A stretch of 64,000 nucleotides of DNA from Pseudomonas sp. G2-4 (GCF_030064125.1 NZ_CP125957.1:1798001-1862000), one strand, 5' to 3'. Counted from the first letter of the stretch, positions 27,234 to 35,544 are shown. Numbers and translations: made by a program. Notes: generated by a model not told the origin, from the sequence alone.

Positions 27234-28448
27234 ATGAAAGTTCTGTATTTTCACCAACACTTTTCGACCCCGAAAGGCACGGTCGGTACCCGCTCTTATG
27301 AAATGGCTCGTCGTTTGCTTGCGCGTGGTCATCATGTGACGATGGTGTGCGGGAGTTATAGTGGCGGGGAGACTGGTCTGGGTCTTCCTTTCATTGGCGG
27401 TAAACGACGCGGAACAGTCGATGGTATTAACATCATTGAGTTCGATCTGGCGTATTCAAATAGTGATGGCTTAGTAAAGAGAGCTGTGACCTTCGCCAAG
27501 TTTGCTCTACGCAGCATCAGTTTGGCATTTACTGAGCGCTACGATCTAGTATTTGCAACGACTACGCCATTAACTGCGGGTATTCCTGGTATTTTCGCCC
27601 GCTGGTTACGAGGTAAACCGTTCGTATTTGAGGTGCGCGATCTGTGGCCGGAATTGCCCAAGGCTATGGGGGTGATCCGGAATCCTCTAGTATTGTGTGC
27701 CATGTCGATACTGGAGTGGATAAGTTATCGCTCGGCACATAGGTTGATTGGCTTGTCCCCCGGGATAGTTGAAGGCATTGTTAAGCGTGGGGTCGCACGC
27801 GAGCGGGTTGCTCTGGTCCCCAATGGCTGCGATCTGGGTATTTTTTCCGGCGACGTTGAACCTTGGCGTCCCGAGCAGGTAAAACCGGACGATATGCTGG
27901 CTGTTTTTGCGGGCACCCATGGCGTGGCCAATGGCCTGGATGCCGTACTCGATGCGGCAGCGGAACTGAAACGGCGTGGACGTGACGATATCAAGTTGCT
28001 TTTGATCGGCCAGGGCAAGCTCAAACCGGCTTTACAGGCACGGGCGCAGCGCGAAGCGTTGCACTGTGTTGTGTTTCATGAACCAGTGAACAAGTCTCGA
28101 CTTGCTGGTCTGATGGCTAGTACGGATGTTGGGTTGCAGGTATTGGCAAATGTGCCTGCTTTCTACGTTGGCACTTCACCAAACAAGTTTTTCGACTACA
28201 TTGCATCTGGCTTGCCCGTACTCAACAATTATCCCGGCTGGTTGGCGGGGATGATTCGCGATAACCATTGCGGCTATGCAGTTGAGCCGGAAAATCGGCA
28301 CGCTTTTGCCGATGCGCTGGAGCAGGTTGCAGGTGATAAGACGGCAGCAAAGGAAATGGGCAAACGGAGTCGTGAGTTGGCTGAGCGAGAGTTTGACCGC
28401 GAACTGCTGGCGAATCGCTTTGTCGATTGGCTGGAGGGAGTAAGGTGA
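27234..28448 (+). CDS. GT4-family glycosyltransferase, WbuB-like
   Basis: A 404-residue GT-B glycosyltransferase. The start MKVLYFHQHFSTPKGTVGTRSYEMARRLLARGHHVTMV and FEVRDLWPELPKAMGV are typical of WbuB/WbpY-like enzymes that add an amino sugar or L-FucNAc early in the O-unit. The C-terminal nucleotide-sugar site is SPNKFFDYIASGLPVLNN, where the common Glu of the EX7E motif is partly replaced. The acceptor and donor cannot be read from sequence. GC content returns towards that of the host here. It overlaps the following sugar-phosphate transferase gene (GTGA). Confidence 0.87.
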   Translation: MKVLYFHQHFSTPKGTVGTRSYEMARRLLARGHHVTMVCGSYSGGETGLGLPFIGGKRRGTVDGINIIEFDLAYSNSDGLVKRAVTFAKFALRSISLAFTERYDLVFATTTPLTAGIPGIFARWLRGKPFVFEVRDLWPELPKAMGVIRNPLVLCAMSILEWISYRSAHRLIGLSPGIVEGIVKRGVARERVALVPNGCDLGIFSGDVEPWRPEQVKPDDMLAVFAGTHGVANGLDAVLDAAAELKRRGRDDIKLLLIGQGKLKPALQARAQREALHCVVFHEPVNKSRLAGLMASTDVGLQVLANVPAFYVGTSPNKFFDYIASGLPVLNNYPGWLAGMIRDNHCGYAVEPENRHAFADALEQVAGDKTAAKEMGKRSRELAEREFDRELLANRFVDWLEGVR

Positions 28449-29044
28449 ATATCAAGCGCCTTTCCGATATCGTCGCCTCCGTTTGCGGTCTTTTACTGCT
28501 AGCACCAGTTATTGCCATCGTTGCGTGGCAGGTTCGCCGCAAACTTGGTTCTCCTGTGCTGTTCCGTCAAGTGCGGCCCGGTCTGAATGGTGAGCCATTC
28601 GAGATGATCAAGTTCCGTTCCATGCGCGATGCTGTGGATGTTGTCGGCAACCCATTACCAGACTCCGAGCGTATGACACCATTTGGCAGTTTCCTGCGTT
28701 CCAGTAGTTTGGACGAATTGCCAGGGCTGTGGAACGTGTTAAAGGGGCACATGAGCCTAGTGGGGCCGCGTCCGCTTTTGATGGAGTACCTTCCGCTTTA
28801 TAGCCCTGAGCAATACCGTCGCCATGAGGTGCGTCCCGGAGTTACCGGTTGGGCGCAAATTAATGGCCGTAATGGACTTGGCTGGGACGATAAGTTTAAG
28901 CTGGATGTCTGGTATGTCGACAATCGCTCATTCTGGCTGGATCTTAAAATCATCTTATTGACCATCAAGAAGGTGCTGGTGCGTGATGGCATCAACGCCG
29001 AAGGGGAGGCAACCATGTCCAAGTTTACGGGGAATAAACCGTGA
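28445..29044 (+). CDS. Initiating sugar-phosphate transferase, PglC-type
   Basis: A 199-residue monotopic phosphoglycosyltransferase (bacterial sugar transferase family, PF02397). It has one N-terminal membrane-associated segment (SDIVASVCGLLLLAPVIAIVAW), KRLSDI before it, and the catalytic region SSLDELPGLWNVLKGHMSLVGPRPLL containing the Asp-Glu pair used by PglC. The short length, without the four-helix N-terminus of WbaP/WcaJ, fits PglC, which moves phospho-bacillosamine to undecaprenyl phosphate. It probably starts the O-unit. GTG 28445 is taken because it overlaps the preceding stop; the end overlaps the PglD-like gene by four bases. Confidence 0.9.
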   Translation: MNIKRLSDIVASVCGLLLLAPVIAIVAWQVRRKLGSPVLFRQVRPGLNGEPFEMIKFRSMRDAVDVVGNPLPDSERMTPFGSFLRSSSLDELPGLWNVLKGHMSLVGPRPLLMEYLPLYSPEQYRRHEVRPGVTGWAQINGRNGLGWDDKFKLDVWYVDNRSFWLDLKIILLTIKKVLVRDGINAEGEATMSKFTGNKP

Positions 29045-29664
29045 ACCGTCTAGCCATTTTGGGCGCTAGCGGCCACGGCAAGGTAGTGGCAGATACAGCT
29101 GAGTGTTCTGGTTGGGACTCGATATGTTTTTTTGATGATGCTTGGCCGTCAGTTAAGAAAAATGGAATATGGTCAGTCGTGGGTAATACGGACCGCTTAC
29201 TCTCGGAACTTGAAACGTTTTCCGGTGTGGTTGTCGCCATTGGCGATAATCGAATACGTCAGGATAAACTCCAAAAATTACTTCTGGTCAACGCTAGGTT
29301 GGTTACGCTGATACATCCTGCCGCCACGGTGAGTCGATATGCGACGATTGGAGCCGGTTCCGTAGTTTTTGCAGGTGTCGTAGTAAATGTAGGAGTTCGG
29401 GTCGGATTAGGTGCGATTTTGAACACAGGTTGTAGCGTTGATCATGATTGTGTTTTGGGGGATTCTATCCATATTAGTCCGGGAGCGCATCTTTCAGGCG
29501 GTGTAACACTGGGTGATCGGAGCTGGATCGGTGTTGGTGCGTGTATCAGGCAGCAGATTAGTATTGGTTGTGATGTAGTTGTAGGGGCTGGCGCGGCGGT
29601 GGTGAATGACATTGCCTCCCGTCGAGTCGTGGCTGGTGTGCCGGCCAAGCAGCTGAAAGGCTAA
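29041..29664 (+). CDS. PglD-type sugar N-acetyltransferase
   Basis: A 207-residue enzyme of the NeuD/PglD group: an N-terminal Rossmann-like domain (LAILGASGHGKVVADTAE, about 1-80) that binds the UDP-sugar, and a left-handed beta-helix of hexapeptide repeats (about 90-195) ending RVVAGVPAKQLKG. The segment SVDHDCVLGDSIHISPGAHLSGGV has the catalytic histidine and the CoA-site histidine. PglD acetylates the C4 amine of UDP-4-amino sugars. It sits between the PglC-like transferase and the aminotransferase, so a 2,4-diacetamido-trideoxyhexose product is likely. The start is GTG. Confidence 0.88.
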   Translation: MNRLAILGASGHGKVVADTAECSGWDSICFFDDAWPSVKKNGIWSVVGNTDRLLSELETFSGVVVAIGDNRIRQDKLQKLLLVNARLVTLIHPAATVSRYATIGAGSVVFAGVVVNVGVRVGLGAILNTGCSVDHDCVLGDSIHISPGAHLSGGVTLGDRSWIGVGACIRQQISIGCDVVVGAGAAVVNDIASRRVVAGVPAKQLKG

Positions 29665-29711
29665 TTCAGGACGGGTTACTTGGGTAGTATTAATTTATAT
29701 AGGTATAGATT

Positions 29712-30890
29712 GTGCTGAATACACCATTTTCACCTTGGCCTTCTTTCACCGAAGAAGAAGCGGACGCGGTTCGGGCGGTTATATTATCTAATAAGGTTAA
29801 TTATTGGACAGGGCAAGAGTGTCGCGAGTTCGAGAAGGAATTTGCAGCGTGGATTGAGGTAAAGCATGCTGTAGCCGTTACAAATGGCACCTTAGCGTTA
29901 GATTTAGCGCTAAAGGCGCTGGGAATTGGCACGGGAGATGAAGTGGTTGTCACGCCCCGGACTTTTTTAGCATCTGTATCCAGTATCGTTAATTGTGGCG
30001 CGGTCCCTGTATTTGCGGATGTAGACCGCGATACACAAAACTTTACTGCAGATTCAATTCGTGCGGTGTTGACATCTAGAACTCGTGCCTTTATTTGCGT
30101 CCATTTGGCGGGGTGGCCTTGTGATATGGATCCAATAATATCTTTGGCGAAAGAATTTGGTATTAAAGTTATCGAGGATTGTGCTCAAGCTCATGGGGCA
30201 GTCTATAAAGGGAGGCCGGTTGGTTCGATCGGAGATATTGGGGCATGGTCTTTTTGCCAAGACAAAATAATGACCACAGGTGGTGAGGGCGGAATGGTCA
30301 CGACTAATGATAGTAAACTGTGGTCTAGTATGTGGTCATTTAAAGATCATGGCAAAAGTTGGGAAGCAGTTTACGAACAAGAGCACCCGCCAGGCTTTCG
30401 TTGGCTCCACGGAAGTTTTGGCACTAACTGGCGTATGCTAGAACTACAGGCTGTTATAGGTCGCATTCAGCTACGGCGCATGAGAGATTGGCATACAAGT
30501 CGCCTGAATAATGCTCGCCAGATCTGGGCATGTGCACGAACATGCGCTGCTTTACGAGCCCCAATAGTTCCCGAAGAAATTGTTCACGCAGCATACAAAT
30601 GTTATGTGTTCGTGCGGCCAGATAAGTTAAAAGTAAACTGGAGTCGTGATCGGATATTAACGGAGATCGCCGCCCAGGGTGTACCATGTTTTTCCGGTTC
30701 ATGCTCTGAGGTATATCTTGAGAAGGCCTTTGATAACACTAGGTGGCGACCTGAAAAACGGCTAGCTGCAGCGAAAGAATTAGGGGAGACCAGTCTGATG
30801 TTTATGGTGCATCCCACGATAACTGAGGCCCAAGTCGCCAAAACCTGCAACGTTTTGAAGCATGTAATGAACGAGGCTACTGAAGGTTAA
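29712..30890 (+). CDS. DegT/DnrJ/EryC1 aminotransferase, PglE-like
   Basis: A 392-residue PLP sugar aminotransferase. NGTLALDLALKALGIGTGDEVVVTPRTFLASVSS forms the cofactor phosphate pocket, VIEDCAQAHGAVYKG has the Asp facing the pyridine nitrogen, and FCQDKIMTTGGEGGM holds the Schiff-base lysine at 185. It probably transaminates the 4-keto sugar made by WbpM, giving the substrate for the PglD-like enzyme. GTG at 29712 is the likely start (LNTPFSPWPSFTEEEADAV follows). It is the last intact gene of the O-antigen operon; the wbpM remnant follows. Confidence 0.9.
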   Translation: MLNTPFSPWPSFTEEEADAVRAVILSNKVNYWTGQECREFEKEFAAWIEVKHAVAVTNGTLALDLALKALGIGTGDEVVVTPRTFLASVSSIVNCGAVPVFADVDRDTQNFTADSIRAVLTSRTRAFICVHLAGWPCDMDPIISLAKEFGIKVIEDCAQAHGAVYKGRPVGSIGDIGAWSFCQDKIMTTGGEGGMVTTNDSKLWSSMWSFKDHGKSWEAVYEQEHPPGFRWLHGSFGTNWRMLELQAVIGRIQLRRMRDWHTSRLNNARQIWACARTCAALRAPIVPEEIVHAAYKCYVFVRPDKLKVNWSRDRILTEIAAQGVPCFSGSCSEVYLEKAFDNTRWRPEKRLAAAKELGETSLMFMVHPTITEAQVAKTCNVLKHVMNEATEG

Positions 30891-30904
30891 TTTAGTGGTG
30901 GATA

Positions 30905-31176
30905 GTGTTCGCTCGGATAAGAGTCGCCCAAGGCGATATTTCAATCAAGTTTATGGTGGCTGCATCTAGGTGAGAAGCGTTACAAAGAGTTGTTAGTTGG
31001 CGACAACGTCGTTGCAGCCTCTCATTCTATGATCATGATTGCCAACGAAGACGGCTGCCATCGAGCATGATGACTACGGAAGGGTTCGTCAGTTGCTCAG
31101 GGATACGGTGAGCGGCTACGCCCCGGACGGCGAGATTGTCGACTGGATCTACCAGCAGCGCCGTCTCGACCCCTGA
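30905..31176 (+). pseudogene. wbpM: Decayed 3' end of a second wbpM gene
   Basis: This stretch aligns with the last part of intact wbpM (from about 13228 to the stop at 13544). The final 110 bases differ at about a dozen positions, mostly third codon positions. Further upstream changes accumulate, including Glu to Lys and Pro to Leu replacements. About 45 bases are deleted after the codons for ANED, shifting the frame and giving an early stop. The region 5' of 30905 shows no further similarity. It lies next to comEA, where intact wbpM stands in P. aeruginosa, so it looks like the old resident copy left after the island was rearranged. Confidence 0.88.
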
Positions 31177-31236
31177 TTGTTACACAAGCTGTAACGTACA
31201 CACTTTTGACAGTACCCCATCATCGCCTAAGTTTGA

Positions 31237-31266
31237 GAAGCAGCTTCGGAAAAGCTGCTTCTTTCT
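31237..31266 (+). terminator. Terminator at the end of the O-antigen locus
   Basis: GAAGCAGCTT (31237-31246) and AAGCTGCTTC (31252-31261) form a perfect 10-bp stem followed by TTTCTT. It lies 60 bases after the wbpM remnant and before comEA, so it ends the O-antigen transcription unit. Confidence 0.85.
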
Positions 31267-31290
31267 TAACGATGTCATGGAGCGTCACTT

Positions 31291-31626
31291 ATGCGTACAG
31301 GCTATTTCTACTCTCTGGTTTTTGCCCTTCTGACCAGTGCCTCTATAGCAGTTATCGCTGCACCCGCGGTCAAGTCCGAGACGACGGCTGCTCCGCAGGT
31401 ATTGGACGTGTCGGCGAAGTCGCAAAGCGCCAAGGTGGATCTTAACGGGGCGGATGCCGCGACTCTGCAACGCGAGTTGACGGGAATAGGCAAGACCAAG
31501 GCCGAGGCGATTGTTGCGTATCGGGAGAGTAATGGAGCCTTCTCGTCGGTGGAGGAGTTGCTGGAGGTCAAGGGAATTGGTAAAGCGCTTCTGGACAGGA
31601 ATCGCGACAAGTTGGAAGTGAACTGA
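31291..31626 (+). CDS. comEA: ComEA-family helix-hairpin-helix protein
   Basis: A 111-residue exported protein: signal peptide (about 1-24, YFYSLVFALLTSASIAVIAAPA), a short linker, and a C-terminal pair of helix-hairpin-helix motifs (KVDLNGADAATLQRELTGIGKTKAEAIVAYRE and VEELLEVKGIGKALLDRNRDKLEVN). ComEA proteins bind incoming double-stranded DNA in the periplasm during natural transformation. Pseudomonads keep this gene next to wbpM, as here, often without full proof of competence. It has its own terminator. Confidence 0.9.
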   Translation: MRTGYFYSLVFALLTSASIAVIAAPAVKSETTAAPQVLDVSAKSQSAKVDLNGADAATLQRELTGIGKTKAEAIVAYRESNGAFSSVEELLEVKGIGKALLDRNRDKLEVN

Positions 31627-31637
31627 GGTGAGATAGC

Positions 31638-31672
31638 GAAAAGGCCGGTCGAGATGACTGGCCTTTTTGCGT
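31638..31672 (+). terminator. Terminator after comEA
   Basis: AAAAGGCCGGTC and GACTGGCCTTTTT pair (one mismatch) around GAGAT, followed by T-rich sequence, 12 bases after the comEA stop. Confidence 0.88.
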
Positions 31673-31765
31673 TATGCCTAATGAAAGCTGGTGGTCGATC
31701 ACTCATGGCACAAAATGTGATTACTCATTGCCATTCGATTGTTGAACAATCTAGGGCCTTCCATC

Positions 31766-32419
31766 ATGACCAACGAGCTGTCCCTCGCCGACCAAATCAC
31801 CCTAGAGCTACGCGCCGACATCATCGCCGGTCGCCTGATCCCAGGCATGGCCCTGGTAGAGAGCAATCTGGTCTCAGCCTACAACGCTTCACGCAACACC
31901 ATCCGCGAGGCGTTACACCGCCTGGGCCAGGAAGGGTTGACCCGTTATGTGCGTAACAAGGGAGTAATGGTCCGCAGGCTGGACGCCGAAGATCTGCGGG
32001 ACGTGTTCAAGGTCCGTCGCACTCTGGAGCTTCAAGCCATCATGTGCAGTGCGCCACTGCGCGAGTACCAATCCGACCGTATGCTCGAAGCCCTCGAGGC
32101 GGCCGAGCTGGCTCGGGAGCGTGAAGACTGGCGTGCAGTAGGTACCCATGGCCTGGCGTTCCATCAACATATCGTCGGGTTGATGCGCAGTCCTTTGCTC
32201 GATGGGTTTTTCACCAACGTGGTTGCGCAGTTGCGCCTGGTGTTCTGTGCCGCGCCCGACGAGCCGCGCTTCCAGGCCCCGTGGCTGGTTCGTGATCGCG
32301 AGATCCATGACTGGCTAGCCGAAGGCGACAAGGGCGCAGCCTATGAAGCGATGAGTCTTTATCTCGACGATTCCGAGCAATTGCTTTTGCAGTTCTTGAC
32401 CCCCGCTATCCATCACTGA
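31766..32419 (+). CDS. GntR-family transcriptional regulator (FCD subfamily)
   Basis: A 217-residue regulator with an N-terminal winged helix (about 5-70; ALVESNLVSAYNASRNTIREALHRLGQEGL is the recognition region) and an all-helical FCD ligand domain (about 80-210). The metal-binding residues of FCD domains may be represented by Asp, and His in AVGTHGLAFHQHIV. It stands 15 bases before the DUF1989 gene on the same strand, so it probably controls that gene or itself. The ligand is unknown. ATG 31766 starts MTNELSLADQI; an ORF extends nine codons upstream. Confidence 0.88.
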   Translation: MTNELSLADQITLELRADIIAGRLIPGMALVESNLVSAYNASRNTIREALHRLGQEGLTRYVRNKGVMVRRLDAEDLRDVFKVRRTLELQAIMCSAPLREYQSDRMLEALEAAELAREREDWRAVGTHGLAFHQHIVGLMRSPLLDGFFTNVVAQLRLVFCAAPDEPRFQAPWLVRDREIHDWLAEGDKGAAYEAMSLYLDDSEQLLLQFLTPAIHH

Positions 32420-32434
32420 TCGAGGATGTGTGCC

Positions 32435-33286
32435 ATGTACAAAGACTATCCAGCCGCCTATCAGGTCAGCAAAGGCTCAGCCCTGCAGGTGGATAAACCC
32501 TTCTACGACCGCATCCGCGCCGAGCAGGACAAGCGCACGCTGATCGAGCAGTTCGAAGTGCCGACCCGCACCGGGCGGGCCTGGCATGTGCCGGCCGGTC
32601 ATGTATTCCGCGTCACGACGCCGGTAGGCCCGCAAGTGGGGGATCTCAATGTCTGGAACGCCCACGATCCACGGGAGCGGCTTTGGGCGGCGCGCACACG
32701 TCAGCTGCAGGGCGCCCATGTCAGCACCCATGATCGGTTGTGGTCGAACCTCCCATTCCTGCGGCCCCTGGTGACCATCACCGATGACAGCCTGGCCGGT
32801 TACGGCATCGACGAGCATGGTGGGCGGCTGCACGATTTGCTGGGGACCCGTTGTGACCCGTACGTGAACAAGATGCTGACGGGGGAGGACTTTCACCATC
32901 ACTGCCATTCGAACCTGACCCGTGCGGTGTTGCCCCATGGCTTGACGGAGTTCGATGTGCATGACGTGCTGAATATTTTCCAATGCACTGGGCTCAATCA
33001 TGACGACATGTATTTCATGAAGGCCTGTCCGGCGCAGAAGGGCGATTACCTGGAGTTTTTTGCCGAGATTGATCTGCTGTGTGCTTTGTCGACTTGCCCT
33101 GGCGGTGACTTGTCGCTGGCGATGTGGGGGCCGGATGCGCAGGATCCCCTTAGCGTTTGCCGTCCGTTGGGGGTGGAGATCTATCGGTTGGAGGATTCAT
33201 TGCTGGCGGGCTGGAGCCAGCCTGAGCGGGCGGCGTACAACGGGTTGCATGGGTTGCAGATTGCCAAGGCGGATTGGGAGAAGTAA
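32435..33286 (+). CDS. DUF1989 (urea carboxylase-associated family) protein
   Basis: A 283-residue cytosolic protein. The core RTGRAWHVPAGHVFRVTTPVGPQVGDLNVWNAHDPRERLW and the later HHHCHSNLTRAVLPHGL and CPAQKGDYLEFFAEIDLL are features of DUF1989, a family found beside urea carboxylase genes and in other amine catabolism clusters. The several conserved Cys and His residues suggest a metal site. No urea carboxylase gene is present nearby. ATG 32435 is preferred because GAGGA is nine bases upstream; ATG 32426 is too close to it. Biochemical function is not established. Confidence 0.85.
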   Translation: MYKDYPAAYQVSKGSALQVDKPFYDRIRAEQDKRTLIEQFEVPTRTGRAWHVPAGHVFRVTTPVGPQVGDLNVWNAHDPRERLWAARTRQLQGAHVSTHDRLWSNLPFLRPLVTITDDSLAGYGIDEHGGRLHDLLGTRCDPYVNKMLTGEDFHHHCHSNLTRAVLPHGLTEFDVHDVLNIFQCTGLNHDDMYFMKACPAQKGDYLEFFAEIDLLCALSTCPGGDLSLAMWGPDAQDPLSVCRPLGVEIYRLEDSLLAGWSQPERAAYNGLHGLQIAKADWEK

Positions 33287-33308
33287 CACTGCAGTGCATG
33301 GGGCTTTT

Positions 33309-33441
33309 GTGGCGAGGGAGCTTGCTCCCGCTGGGCTGCGCAGCAGTCCCCAAAGTCACGACTGAATCAGCCTGGTACACCGCGCTGGCAGGTTTGAGGG
33401 GGGGCGCTTCGCGCCCCAGCGGGAGCAAGCTCCCTCGCCAC
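33309..33441. repeat. REP doublet, GAGGGAGCTTGCTCCC family
   Basis: Inverted pair of REP cores: GTGGCGAGGGAGCTTGCTCC at 33309 and its complement ending at 33441. The inner sequence between the arms includes CGCTGGGCTGCGCAGCAG. It lies between the convergent DUF1989 and DUF2897 genes and may act as a bidirectional mRNA end. Confidence 0.9.
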
Positions 33442-33442
33442 A

Positions 33443-33482
33443 AGAGCGGTGTGCCTGGCTGTAGAGCGGTGTGCCAGGCTGT
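33443..33482. repeat. Tandem duplication of a 20-base unit
   Basis: Two adjacent 20-base units beginning AGAGCGGTGTGCC (33443-33462 and 33463-33482) differ at one base. They lie between the REP pair and the stop codon of the DUF2897 gene. Confidence 0.85.
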
Positions 33483-33485
33483 GGA

Positions 33486-33653
33486 TCAACGATCCTTGGC
33501 CTCCTTCGCATCCATCTCCGCATTGCGCTCAGCCACGCGTTTGCGCTGTTCATCCGTCAGTTCGACCTTGTTGGCGGTGTCGCGCAGCATCATCAGGCCA
33601 CCGACGATCGAGCCGATTGCAACAATCAGAATCAACCAGGCATACCAGGGCAT
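33486..33653 (-). CDS. DUF2897 small membrane protein
   Basis: A 55-residue protein: one N-terminal membrane helix (MPWYAWLILIVAIGSIVGGLMML) followed by a charged cytoplasmic or periplasmic tail (RDTANKVELTDEQRKRVAERNAEMDAKEAKDR). This matches DUF2897, common in Pseudomonas. AAGGAG sits ahead of the ATG. It is 120 bases downstream of the permease gene on the same strand and may be cotranscribed with it. Function unknown. Confidence 0.85.
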   Translation of the reverse strand: MPWYAWLILIVAIGSIVGGLMMLRDTANKVELTDEQRKRVAERNAEMDAKEAKDR

Positions 33654-33773
33654 AGGGTTCTCCTTGAGGGGGCGATGGACGCGGGAAGATTTCGCCGATC
33701 CATCGCACCTACCACTTATGAGCGAAGGTTGTTCGCAGTGGTTCAATACTACGCCCGTTCTGCCGGGTTCACC

Positions 33774-35138
33774 TCAAAGGCCGGTCAGCATTGCATCGGC
33801 CGGGGCATCGGCGCGCAGTTGTGCGGTGAGCGTGAAATACAAGAAGCCCACCGCCATGAAGCCGAGGAAGATCAGGCCGATCAGCGTGTTGAACCAGGCC
33901 ATCGCTACCAGGCACACGACTGCCAGCACCAAGGCGATCCCCGGTACGATCGGATAGCCCGGCGCGCGGAAGGTGCGTTCCAGGTTGGGTTCGGTTTTAC
34001 GCAACTTGAACAGGCTGAGCATGCTCATGATGTACATGACGATGGCGCCGAATACGGCCATGGTGATCATCGCGGCGGTCAGGGTCATGCCGCCGAGGTT
34101 GATCAGGCCATCGCTGTAGATCGCTGCGATGCCGATCAGCCCGCCGGCGATGATGGCTCGGTGCGGCGTCTGGAAGCGTGACAGTTTGGCGAGGGAGGCG
34201 GGCAGGTAGCCGGCGCGGGCCAGGGCGAAGAACTGCCGCGAGTAGCCGAGGATGATGCCGTGGAAACTCGCCACCAGGCCGAACAGGCCGATCCACACCA
34301 GCATGTGCAGCCAGCCGGAGCTTTCGCCGACCACGGTTTTCATGGCCTGGGGCAGGGGATCGTTGATGTTCGACAAAGTGCGCCAATCGCCGACGCCGCC
34401 GGCAAAGAACATCACACCCATCGCCAGGAACACCAGGGTCAGGATGCCGCTGATGTAGGCCTTGGGAATCGTGCGTTTTGGGTCCTTGGCTTCTTCGGCG
34501 GCCATGGCGGCGCCTTCAATCGCCAGGAAGAACCAGATGGCGAAGGGAATCGCGGCGAACATCCCGGCAATGGCCGGTGCGCCGAACACATCCGAGCCGG
34601 CCCAGCCGTTCAGGGCGAAATTGCTGAAGCTGAACGCCGGGGCGACGACGCCCATGAAGACCAGCAACTCGGCCACCGCCAGGACGCAGACGATCAGTTC
34701 GAACGTCGCCGCCAGCTTGACCCCGAGAATGTTCAGGCCCATGAACACGATGTAGGCGCCGACCGCCGCGTGTTTCGGGTCGAGGGCCGGGAACTGCACG
34801 TTCAGGTAGGCACCGATGGCCAGGGCGATGGCCGGTGGCGCGAAGACGAATTCGATCAGTGTCGCCAGGCCGGCGATCAGGCCGCCTTTCTCGCCAAAGG
34901 CCCGACGGCTATAGGCAAACGGCCCGCCGGCATGGGGAATGGCGGTGGTCAGCTCGGTGAAGCTGAAGATGAAGCAGGTGTACATGGCCGCGACCATGAA
35001 CGACGTCACCAGGAAGCCCAGTGTCCCGGCCACCCCCCAGCCATAGCTCCAGCCAAAGTACTCGCCGGAAATCACCAGCCCGACGGCAATGCCCCATAAA
35101 TGCAGGGTGCCCAGGGTGGGTTTGAGTTGTGTGTTCAT
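33774..35138 (-). CDS. eat: Amino acid/amine permease, ethanolamine permease type
   Basis: A 454-residue APC-superfamily transporter with about twelve membrane helices. The start TLHLWGIAVGLVISGEYFGWSYGWG and the conserved AIPHAGGPFAYSRRAFGEKGG match ethanolamine permeases of the Eat type (TIGR00908 group). It probably imports ethanolamine or a related amine by cation symport. Ethanolamine ammonia-lyase genes, the usual partners, are not in the window, so the substrate is a family-based inference. GGGGAG precedes ATG 35138. Confidence 0.85.
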   Translation of the reverse strand: MNTQLKPTLGTLHLWGIAVGLVISGEYFGWSYGWGVAGTLGFLVTSFMVAAMYTCFIFSFTELTTAIPHAGGPFAYSRRAFGEKGGLIAGLATLIEFVFAPPAIALAIGAYLNVQFPALDPKHAAVGAYIVFMGLNILGVKLAATFELIVCVLAVAELLVFMGVVAPAFSFSNFALNGWAGSDVFGAPAIAGMFAAIPFAIWFFLAIEGAAMAAEEAKDPKRTIPKAYISGILTLVFLAMGVMFFAGGVGDWRTLSNINDPLPQAMKTVVGESSGWLHMLVWIGLFGLVASFHGIILGYSRQFFALARAGYLPASLAKLSRFQTPHRAIIAGGLIGIAAIYSDGLINLGGMTLTAAMITMAVFGAIVMYIMSMLSLFKLRKTEPNLERTFRAPGYPIVPGIALVLAVVCLVAMAWFNTLIGLIFLGFMAVGFLYFTLTAQLRADAPADAMLTGL

Positions 35139-35310
35139 CGGTGGCTCCCCTTTGATCCATAGCAAAAGCGCTGGAAGGGGGCAGTGCAGTGGGCGTGCCA
35201 GGGCGGCGAGGGCGGTCGTAATGGGTGAAATCGTGTCGTATCGGAGATGTTCGCTGCCGGATCGCTCGGTTTCGTGCTCCAGTTCAGGGCATCAGTGGCT
35301 GGGCTGGCCT

Positions 35311-35407
35311 CATCGCGAGCAAGCTCGCTCCCACAGGGGCTCTCCAGTGGCCACAGATTTTCTATTCACAACAGGTCAAATGTGGGAGCGAGCTTGCTCG
35401 CGATGAG
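35311..35407. repeat. REP doublet, GGAGCGAGCTTGCTCGCG family
   Basis: Inverted pair: ATCGCGAGCAAGCTCGCTCC from 35312 and GTGGGAGCGAGCTTGCTCGC ending near 35402. The order of the arms is opposite to that in the other doublets of this family. It lies between the divergent eat and kdp genes. Confidence 0.88.
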
Positions 35408-35430
35408 GCCATCTCGGTTAGCCGAAAAAA

Positions 35431-35492
35431 CCATTTTTTACACATTCTTTATCCCCCAAGCCCCCTCTCGATCTCGTTCCTTTACACCCTCC
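35431..35492 (+). promoter_or_regulatory. Possible KdpE-controlled promoter region of kdpFABC
   Basis: The stretch ATTTTTTACACATTCTTTAT (35433-35452) and a second TTTACACCC (from 35482) resemble the T-rich, TTTACACCC-containing operator bound by KdpE upstream of E. coli kdpFABC. It lies 50-110 bases before kdpF, after the REP pair. The comparison is from memory and the boxes of the core promoter are not clear. Confidence 0.35.
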
Positions 35493-35544
35493 CTGCCGAC
35501 AATCACTCCACACACGGCACGACGCCGTACCACGGAGAAATCCC

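Noticed and set aside
33274..33957. Plus-strand open frame of 227 codons over the REP, DUF2897 and permease end
   Set aside because: It is made of REP sequence and antisense to two supported genes.
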